From: Streptomyces sp. E2N166
GTDB lineage: Bacteria; Actinomycetota; Actinomycetes; Streptomycetales; Streptomycetaceae
Direction of reading: 5' to 3'
Assembly: GCF_003671715.1 (NCBI RefSeq)
Contig: NZ_RAIF01000012.1
Location: 1,308,761 to 1,347,878, forward strand
Length of the DNA: 39,118 nucleotides
Of the stretch, positions 33,827-39,118 are shown piece by piece. The notes under the pieces were generated by a model. That model worked only from the letters and a program-made list of their open reading frames with translations. It did not search any database and had not been told where the DNA came from. The position numbers and the translations under genes are program-made. Position 1 is the first letter of the stretch, and every line of letters starts with the position of its first letter.

Positions 33827-34676
33827 AAGCGTCCACCTCAACCAGCCGCTCGCCGTCGAAGGTCATGACCTCGAAGCGGTCGATCTGGTTGGGTTCGAAG
33901 GCGGCGCCGCCCTGCACATAGAGCGGCTTCTTGCCCTTTTCGGTGGTGGCGCCCGGGATGCCGTATCCCCAGTCCGGGACCGACCAGGAGGTGACCGTCT
34001 CGCGTTCGCCGTTCTTGCCGACGGCGATCAGGGAGCACTTCTCGGGGCCCTTGAGGTTCTTCAGTTCCAGGACCGCGTCGGTGCCCCAGGCCTTCTTCTG
34101 CAGGGCCACGGTCGCGCTGACCTCGGTGGTCGGGTCGGTCGCCGTCACCCGGTCGGGCATGGCGGCGAAGGCGGACTCGGCGGGGCTCGCGGCCTGCCGG
34201 GTGGCCTCGGTCTTCTTCCCGCCGCCGTCGTCACCGCCGCCGTCCGTCGTCGCCACGGCGGCGAACGGGCCGCCGATGATCAGCGCGGCCGCGGTGCCCA
34301 CCAGGTAGAAGTTGCGTCGGCGTTTGCTCGCACGGCGCTCGGCGACCTCGTCGACGAGCTTCTCCGCCAGCCGCGGGCTCGGCTTCGCCGTCAGCGACTC
34401 GGCGATCGCGGGCGTACCGGTGCCCGGCAGGTCCGCGAGCGCGGCCATCATGGGCTCCATCCCGGCCAGCTCGTCGAGTTGCTGGGCGCACCACTCGCAG
34501 GTGGCGAGGTGCGCCTCGAAGGCGGTCGCCTCCGCGTCGTCGAGGATGCCGAGGGCGTAGGCGCCGACGGTCTCGTGCTCGTTCGGCGCCGGTGATCCCT
34601 GCATGGGGACAGAATTACCCGTATCACCCGGGCCGAATCCCCCGCCGAATCCCTGAACTCCCCCGTACCCGCTCAT
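33825..34676 (-). CDS. rsuA: Anti-sigma factor of SigU (RsuA), zinc-binding membrane protein
   Basis: The 283-residue protein has a cytoplasmic zinc-containing anti-sigma (ZAS) domain with His34 and the HLATCEWC motif (His56, Cys60, Cys63). A linker and one membrane helix (about 122-144, NFYLVGTAAALIIGGP) follow. The extracytoplasmic domain of about 140 residues should sense an envelope signal. In S. coelicolor the orthologue RsuA holds ECF sigma factor SigU inactive, and rsuA mutants are blocked in aerial development (established). ATG at 34676 overlaps the sigU stop (TGATG); a GTG three bases earlier is equally placed. The stop codon lies within the right arm of the MITE-like element. Confidence 0.92.
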   Translation of the reverse strand: MSGYGGVQGFGGGFGPGDTGNSVPMQGSPAPNEHETVGAYALGILDDAEATAFEAHLATCEWCAQQLDELAGMEPMMAALADLPGTGTPAIAESLTAKPSPRLAEKLVDEVAERRASKRRRNFYLVGTAAALIIGGPFAAVATTDGGGDDGGGKKTEATRQAASPAESAFAAMPDRVTATDPTTEVSATVALQKKAWGTDAVLELKNLKGPEKCSLIAVGKNGERETVTSWSVPDWGYGIPGATTEKGKKPLYVQGGAAFEPNQIDRFEVMTFDGERLVEVDA

Positions 34677-35254
34677 CACGCCGTCACCCCCCGCTCCTCC
34701 AGAGCCAGCTTCATCGAACGCAGGGCGTAGAACACCCGGGAGCGAACGGTGCCGCTGGGTATGCCCAGTGTCTGCGCCGCCTCATTGACGGTACGCCCCT
34801 TGAAGTACGTCTCGACGAGGACCTCCCGGTGAGCCGGGGTCAGGTCGTCGAGCGCGTCCGACAGCGTCATCAGCCACAGCGCCTTGTCGATCTCGTCCTC
34901 CGCGGGGATGACCTCCAGCGGCGACGGATCGACCTCCTGCGGCCGGGCCTGCCGGCTGCGGTGGCCGTCGATGACGATGCGCCGGGCGACCGTCACCAGC
35001 CAGGGGCGTACCGATCCGGTCGCACGGTTGAGCTGACCGGCGTTCTTCCAGGCACGGATGAGCGTCTCCTGGACGACGTCCTCGGCGCGCTGTCTGTCCC
35101 CCGCCACCAGCCGCAGCACGTACGCCAGCAAGGGGCCGGCGTGCTCCCGGTACAGGGCCCGCATCAGCTCCTCGTCGGGTTCCGAGGACGACTGGGACAT
35201 GCGATGTCGGGCCCTCGCACCACGTTCATTGGCCACGACGGAATCCTTGCGCAC
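34676..35254 (-). CDS. sigU: ECF RNA polymerase sigma factor SigU
   Basis: The 192-residue protein has sigma region 2 (about 28-95, containing LYREHAGPLLAYVLRLV and the AEDVVQETLIRAW -10 recognition helix). A linker with DPSPLEVIPAEDE follows, then region 4 (about 130-185, LTPAHREVLVETYFKGRTV and the helix-turn-helix GTVRSRVFYALRS). It directs polymerase to envelope or secretion-stress genes. GTG at 35254 was chosen because GGAGGT lies 5 bases upstream; the ATG at 35200 (MSQSSS) has a poor site. It overlaps rsuA translationally, the normal arrangement for a sigma factor and its anti-sigma. Confidence 0.93.
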   Translation of the reverse strand: MRKDSVVANERGARARHRMSQSSSEPDEELMRALYREHAGPLLAYVLRLVAGDRQRAEDVVQETLIRAWKNAGQLNRATGSVRPWLVTVARRIVIDGHRSRQARPQEVDPSPLEVIPAEDEIDKALWLMTLSDALDDLTPAHREVLVETYFKGRTVNEAAQTLGIPSGTVRSRVFYALRSMKLALEERGVTA

Positions 35255-35378
35255 GCCCACCTCCGATGTCCGGGGGTTCCCCCAGTCGGTCGCTCGCCCA
35301 TTCGGTACGGACGCGAAGTGCGGCGTGTTCAAAGCGGGATGACAGTTTCTCGAATCCGGTGCGACGAAGGGGACACAG

Positions 35379-35402
35379 CCGTACTTACCGCCGCACTTAC
35401 CG
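35379..35402. repeat. Two tandem 12-bp repeats overlapping the CGNR gene stop
   Basis: CCGTACTTACCG (35379-35390) is followed directly by CCGCACTTACCG (35391-35402), differing at one base. The second copy covers the stop codon of the next gene (35397-35399). The array lies between that gene and the sigU promoter region. Confidence 0.7.
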
Positions 35403-35987
35403 GGCGAGGGCGGCGCGGCGGCGGTGCCGGGCGACGCGCTCGCGGTTGCCGCAGATCTCACTGGAGCACCAGCGCCGGCGGCGTCCGCGGGAGGTGTCCA
35501 CGTACACGATCGGGCAGTTGTCGCCCTCGCACTGCCTCAGACTCGCCCGCGCGACGGGGTCGGTGAGCAGTTCCACGGCGTCCCGGGCGAGGGCGCCGAG
35601 CAGCGCCGCGCAGTCGGGCGGTCCGGTCAACTCCCGGACCAGCGCGCCGTCCTCGCCGTGGACCGCGCGCGGGGCCGGGGGCGCGGCGACGGCGAGGCCG
35701 TTGACGCGGGCCAGCGCGAGGTCGTACGGGTGGGTGCCGGGCGCGGACCTGGAGCGGACCAGGCGGGTGGTCTGGCCGCGCAGTTCGCGGAAGCCGGTCA
35801 GCCAGAGCGCGTCGGCGTGGGCCAGCGGGGTGCCTGACGGGACGAGTCCGGAGCCGGTGATCCAGGCGCGCAGCGCCTCGACGCAGTCGAGCCGTTCCAT
35901 GGGATGGGTGGTGGCGATGAGATCCAGGCAGATCCGCCCGGTGCCGAAGCGCAGCTCGTACGGGTCGGTGGCCGTACTCAGTGCCAT
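35397..35987 (-). CDS. CGNR zinc-finger (ABATE-domain) protein
   Basis: The 196-residue protein belongs to the CGNR zinc-finger family, widespread in actinobacteria and presumed to be stress-related transcription regulators. The N-terminal ABATE-like part (1-140) includes RICLDLIATTHPM. The C-terminal zinc finger has Cys153, Cys158, Cys174 and Cys179 (CEGDNC and CSSEICGNRERVARHR), followed by a basic tail RHRRRAALAR suited to nucleic-acid binding. ATG at 35987 (MALSTATDPYELRFG) is preceded by AGGA close by. Its target genes are not evident; neighbours are sigU and nnaR. Confidence 0.88.
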   Translation of the reverse strand: MALSTATDPYELRFGTGRICLDLIATTHPMERLDCVEALRAWITGSGLVPSGTPLAHADALWLTGFRELRGQTTRLVRSRSAPGTHPYDLALARVNGLAVAAPPAPRAVHGEDGALVRELTGPPDCAALLGALARDAVELLTDPVARASLRQCEGDNCPIVYVDTSRGRRRRWCSSEICGNRERVARHRRRAALAR

Positions 35988-36100
35988 GTTCCTGTCACCG
36001 CCTAGGGGTTGCCCGGTGAGGCGGGCCGAGAAGGGGAGCAGGTGGAACGCTCCCTCTACAGTGCCTGCCCGCTCCCGCCCCCGGAACCCCTCGTACCGCC

Positions 36101-37252
36101 TCACCCGTCGGTGTACTTGGCGTCCGTCGCCGGGTCCAGGGCCAGGCGGTAGCCGCGTTTCACCACCGTCTGGATCAGCTTGGGGGCGCCGAGGGACGTA
36201 CGCAGGCGAGCCATCGCCGTCTCTACGGCGTGTTCGTCGCGGCCGGTGCCCGGCAGCGCCCGCAGCAGTTCGGCCCGGGGCACGACCCAGCCCGGCTGCC
36301 GGGACAGTGCCCGCAGCAGGGACATGCCGGCGGGCGGCACGGTCCTGAGCGCCCCGTCGATCAGCACCGCGTGCCCGCGGATCTCCAGCCGGTGCCCGGC
36401 GACGGGCAGGGCACGGGCGCGGGCCGGCAGCTCCTGGCAGAGCAGCTGTACGAGGGGGCCCAGCCGGAAGCGTTCGGGCTGGACCGTGTCGACGCCGTGC
36501 GCCTGGAGCGGCACCGCGGTGACCGGTCCGACGCAGGCGGGCAGCACCTCATGTCCGAGGGCGGCGAGCAGCTCGGGCAGCATGCCGCGCTCCTCGGCGC
36601 GGGCCAGGAGGGACACGGCGGCCGGCGCGCTCGTGAACGTCACGGCGTCCAGGCCACGCGAGACGGCGGCGTCCAGCAGCCGGTCCACGGGCCCGAGGTC
36701 CTCCGGCGGCAGCCACCGGTAGACGGGTACCCCGACGACCTCCGCACCGCCCGCCCGCAGCGCCTCCACGAACCCGGGCAGCGGCTCACCGTGCAGCTGT
36801 ACGGCGATCCGGCGGCCGTCGACGCCCTCCTCCAGCAGCCGGTCCAGTACCTCGGCCATGGACTCGGAGGCCGGCGACCACTCCTCCGTCAGTCCGGCGG
36901 CCCGGACCGCGCCCTTGACCTTGGGTCCGCGCGCGAGCAGCTCCACCGCGCGCAGCCGCTCCAGCAGGGCGTCGCCCAGCCCCCAGCCGTCGGCGGCCTC
37001 GACCCACCCCCGGAACCCGATGGCGGTGGTGGCCACGACGACGTCCGGTGCCTGGTCGATGAGCTGCTTGGTCGCGGCCAGCAGCTCGCTGTCGTCGGCG
37101 AGCGGCACGATCCTGAGCGCCGGGGCGTGCAGGACGGCGGCACCGCGCCGCTGTAGCAGCGCGCCCAGTTCGTCGGCCCGGCGGGCGGCGGTCACGCCCA
37201 CGGTGAATCCGGCCAGGCGACCGTGGTCAGGCCGCTGCTGTTCGTCGTCCAT
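36101..37252 (-). CDS. nnaR: HemD-like nitrate-assimilation regulator NnaR
   Basis: The 383-residue protein fuses a uroporphyrinogen-III synthase-like (HemD) domain (about 12-265) to an OmpR-type winged helix (about 285-375). The HemD part includes TVGVTAARRADELGALLQRRG, DVVVATTAIGFRGWVEAA and DAVTFTSAPAAVSLL; the C-terminal part includes AGMSLLRALSRQPGWVVPRA and AVETAMARLRTSLG. In S. coelicolor this protein, NnaR, is a DNA-binding coactivator with GlnR of nitrate and nitrite assimilation genes including narK (established). The adjacent narK gene here supports that role. It is therefore not the enzyme for haem synthesis. ATG at 37252 has GCGAG upstream. It ends four bases into nothing else; the next gene starts 113 bases away. 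Confidence 0.92.
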   Translation of the reverse strand: MDDEQQRPDHGRLAGFTVGVTAARRADELGALLQRRGAAVLHAPALRIVPLADDSELLAATKQLIDQAPDVVVATTAIGFRGWVEAADGWGLGDALLERLRAVELLARGPKVKGAVRAAGLTEEWSPASESMAEVLDRLLEEGVDGRRIAVQLHGEPLPGFVEALRAGGAEVVGVPVYRWLPPEDLGPVDRLLDAAVSRGLDAVTFTSAPAAVSLLARAEERGMLPELLAALGHEVLPACVGPVTAVPLQAHGVDTVQPERFRLGPLVQLLCQELPARARALPVAGHRLEIRGHAVLIDGALRTVPPAGMSLLRALSRQPGWVVPRAELLRALPGTGRDEHAVETAMARLRTSLGAPKLIQTVVKRGYRLALDPATDAKYTDG

Positions 37253-37279
37253 GGCTCGCCGCGCTCCGATCGTTCACAC

Positions 37280-37297
37280 CCACGTGCATACTCACGT
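37280..37297. promoter_or_regulatory. Paired CACGTG palindromes upstream of nnaR
   Basis: Two CACGTG hexamers (37280-37285 and 37292-37297) are spaced 12 bases apart, 28 bases upstream of the nnaR start. Their regular spacing close to a helical turn suggests an operator, possibly for autoregulation. Confidence 0.4.
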
Positions 37298-37300
37298 GCC

Positions 37301-37334
37301 GACCGAGCCTGTCAACGGCGCGTGACAGGCTCGG
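37301..37334. terminator. 13-bp terminator hairpin after narK
   Basis: ACCGAGCCTGTCA pairs perfectly with TGACAGGCTCGGT around the loop ACGGCGCG, 26 bases beyond the narK stop. It isolates narK from nnaR despite their shared orientation. Confidence 0.85.
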
Positions 37335-37360
37335 TTCGGCTTCATGTCACCAGTGTTACG

Positions 37361-38722
37361 TCATACCTGGGCGTAGCTGAGCCGGTCCTTCGTCTCCCCC
37401 GGGCCCGCCGGCCCGGCCGGCGGCCGTACGGCCGGACGGCGAAGGTATACCGCCCACGTGACGGCGAAGCAGACGGCGTAGTAGGCGAGGAAGGCGACGA
37501 AGGCGCCGGTGCCCGAGCCGAGGGAGAGGAAGGACTGCCGGAAGGCGAGGTTGATGGCCACGCCGCCGAGCGCGCCCACCGCGCCGATCAGCCCCATGGA
37601 GGCGCCGGAGAGCCGCCGCCCGTACGCCACGGCCTCCTCCCCTCTCAGCCCCTTGGCGAGCGCCTTGTTCTGGAAGATGCCGGGGATCATCTTGAACGTC
37701 GAGCCGTTGCCGAGCCCGCTGAGCACGAACAGCGCCACGAACACGGCGACGAACAGTCCGAGCGACTTCGCCATGCTGGCCGCGACGAGTACGGCGGTGG
37801 CGGCGGCCATGGCGACGAAGTTCCACAGCGTGATCCGCGCGCCCCCGTACCGGTCGGCGAGCCTGCCTCCCAGCGGCCGGATCAGGGAGCCGAGCAGCGG
37901 GCCGATGAAGGTGAGGTACGCCGCCTGGAGCGGGGTCCGCCCGAACTGGGTCTGGAGCACCTGCCCGAAGGCGAAGCTGTACCCGATGAACGACCCGAAC
38001 GTGCCGATGTACAGCACGGACATGATCCAGGTGTGGCCGTCCCGGGCGGCGTCCTTGGCGGCCCCGGTGTCGTTCTTCACGGAGGCGAGGTTGTCCATGA
38101 AGCAGGCGGCGAGGACGGCGGCCACCAGGATCAGCGGGATGTAGATGCCGAGCAGCACCCGCGGCCCGCCGCTCGCCCCGATGATCGCGAGCGCGGCCAG
38201 CTGGATGACCGGCACGCCGATGTTCCCGCCCCCGGCGTTGAGGCCGAGCGCCCAGCCCTTCCTCCTGAGCGGGAAGAAGGCGTTGATGTTGGTCATGGAG
38301 GAGGCGAAGTTGCCGCCGCCGATGCCGGCCAGCAGCCCGACGAGGAGGAAGGTCGAGAAGGACGTCCCCGGCTCCATGACCGTGAACGCGGCCACGGTCG
38401 GCACGAGCAGCAGCCCGGCGGAGACGATCGTCCAGTTCCGCCCGCCGAAGATCGCGACCGCGAAGGTGTAGGGCACCCGCACTACGGCCCCGACGAGCGT
38501 GACCACGGACGTCAGCAGGAACTTGTCGGCCGGTGTCAGCCCGTACTCCGGCCCCATGAAGAGCACCAGCACGGACCACAGGGTCCAGACCGAGAACCCG
38601 ATGTGTTCGGAGAGGACGGAGAAGAACAGGTTCCGCCGTGCGACCCGCTCCCCCGTCTCCTTCCAAAAGGTCTCGTCCTCCGGATCCCAGTGCTGGATCC
38701 AGCGGCCGCCAGGGACTCTCAT
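37361..38722 (-). CDS. narK: Nitrate/nitrite transporter NarK (NNP family)
   Basis: The 453-residue MFS protein has 12 predicted membrane helices and the nitrate signature GGGNFASSMTNINAFFP near helix 5. A second glycine-rich signature (LGLNAGGGNIGVPVIQL) follows at once. It moves nitrate and/or nitrite across the membrane. ATG at 38722 (MRVPGGR) follows GGAGG at 5 bases; the ORF extended to 38743 is rejected. It lies beside nnaR, which controls nitrate genes. TAGCTT (38759-38764, minus strand) could be the -10 element, with no good -35, as expected for an activator-dependent promoter. Confidence 0.93.
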   Translation of the reverse strand: MRVPGGRWIQHWDPEDETFWKETGERVARRNLFFSVLSEHIGFSVWTLWSVLVLFMGPEYGLTPADKFLLTSVVTLVGAVVRVPYTFAVAIFGGRNWTIVSAGLLLVPTVAAFTVMEPGTSFSTFLLVGLLAGIGGGNFASSMTNINAFFPLRRKGWALGLNAGGGNIGVPVIQLAALAIIGASGGPRVLLGIYIPLILVAAVLAACFMDNLASVKNDTGAAKDAARDGHTWIMSVLYIGTFGSFIGYSFAFGQVLQTQFGRTPLQAAYLTFIGPLLGSLIRPLGGRLADRYGGARITLWNFVAMAAATAVLVAASMAKSLGLFVAVFVALFVLSGLGNGSTFKMIPGIFQNKALAKGLRGEEAVAYGRRLSGASMGLIGAVGALGGVAINLAFRQSFLSLGSGTGAFVAFLAYYAVCFAVTWAVYLRRPAVRPPAGPAGPGETKDRLSYAQV

Positions 38723-38817
38723 GACGCCTCCACGGTGCTCCACATCTCGGTTGCACCGAAGCTAGGGAGGGCGCGTTTCGGGCCGGTGGGGCTGTGGATG
38801 ACCGGAAGGGAACGTTG

Positions 38818-38847
38818 CTCTCACCCGGCGCCGGGGCGGGGTGAGAG
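38818..38847. terminator. 9-bp hairpin between the Pro/Gln-rich gene and narK
   Basis: CTCTCACCC pairs with GGGTGAGAG around a GC-rich 12-base loop, 19 bases beyond the stop at 38866. It probably ends the upstream gene before the narK promoter. Confidence 0.65.
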
Positions 38848-38865
38848 GTCGCCGAGGGTCCGCCG

Positions 38866-39118
38866 TCAGCCCTGCGGGGGCTGCGGCTGCCAGTGAGGAG
38901 GCTGCTGCTGGGGCTGGGGCGGGGGCGGGTATGGCTGCTGCGCCTGCGGCGGCGCGTACGGCTGCGGCTGCCCGTAGGAGGGCTGAGCGGCCTGAGCCGG
39001 GTACGGCTGCGGCTGCGGGGCCTGGGGCTGCTGCCCGTAGCCCGCCTGAGCCGGATACGGCTGCTGCCGCGGGGCGTACGGGCCGGGCGCGGGCTGTCCG
39101 TAACCACCGGGTGCGGCC
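38866..39118 (-). CDS. C-terminal part of a Pro/Gln-rich protein
   Basis: The gene enters from the right edge; only the last 83 or so codons and the TGA at 38866 are visible. The product end is low-complexity, with repeated QPYP, PQPQ and GYGQ units and ending QPHWQPQPPQG-like (PPHWQPQPPQG). Such tails are common on Streptomyces membrane proteins and kinases. The functional domain is outside the window, so no function is assigned. The repeat composition also produces long open frames in other phases, which are not real genes. Confidence 0.6.
   Translation of the reverse strand, partial: AAPGGYGQPAPGPYAPRQQPYPAQAGYGQQPQAPQPQPYPAQAAQPSYGQPQPYAPPQAQQPYPPPPQPQQQPPHWQPQPPQG

Noticed and set aside
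35255..35396. SigU-type autoregulated promoter upstream of sigU
   Set aside because: A GAAC element and CGTC element occur on the minus strand but are only about 13 bases apart, shorter than the 16-17 expected for ECF promoters.
36101..37252. Annotation as a haem-biosynthesis uroporphyrinogen-III synthase
   Set aside because: The C-terminal winged helix and the neighbouring narK identify it as the regulator NnaR rather than the HemD enzyme.
38723..38865. GlnR box upstream of narK
   Set aside because: Fragments such as GTCAT and GAAAC are present on the minus strand, but their spacing does not match the gTnAC-n6-GaAAC pattern, so no site is called.

Overview
The window is about 39 kb of very GC-rich DNA. 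Codon bias is strong, intergenic gaps are short, genes overlap as GTGA/ATGA, many starts are GTG, and several transcripts look leaderless. Gene content and order (ssgG, hpd with an AsnC regulator, murA, hupA, NAD-malic enzyme, HelD, sigU with rsuA, nnaR with narK) point to the core chromosome of a Streptomyces close to S. coelicolor, in the equivalent of its SCO2923-SCO2960 region. This assignment rests on recalled gene order and protein sequence, not on a search.

Layout. 1-5.7 kb: start of an RDD/DUF2510 membrane protein, sporulation gene ssgG, a GlcD-like FAD oxidase, a TPR membrane protein, and hpd divergent from an AsnC/Lrp regulator with two palindromes between them. 5.7-9.5 kb: a four-gene OpuC/ProU-type compatible-solute ABC transporter. 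9.5-15.5 kb: an S16 (Lon-like) secreted peptidase lacking the PDZ domain, an IclR regulator, a DEAH helicase, an MFS exporter and a membrane-anchored SUKH-4 protein. 15.7-20.9 kb: a three-gene xanthine-dehydrogenase-like operon. Its Fe-S subunit carries a disordered extension of about 450 residues, and its molybdenum subunit lacks hallmark active-site residues. 21.2-26 kb: an amino-sugar-type ABC importer cotranscribed with a GH20 hexosaminidase, preceded by three palindromes of which one resembles a DasR (dre) site. 26.1-30.9 kb: DUF3039, YqgE, murA, hupA and malic enzyme. 30.9-31.3 kb: an intergenic region holding a strong candidate for an undescribed or unassigned structured small RNA with its own promoter and terminator. 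31.3-35.3 kb: helD and the sigU-rsuA pair, separated by a MITE-like 116-bp inverted-repeat element. 35.4-39.1 kb: a CGNR zinc-finger protein, nnaR and narK (nitrate assimilation), and the end of a Pro/Gln-rich protein.

The most noteworthy signals outside ordinary genes are the small RNA at about 31,146-31,287, the degenerate molybdo-enzyme with its expanded Fe-S subunit, a 13-bp tandem-repeat array at 21,173-21,250, REP-like elements (one inside a permease coding sequence), the 116-bp inverted-repeat element, and at least three predicted leaderless genes. No tRNA, rRNA, insertion-sequence transposase, phage gene or CRISPR array was seen.
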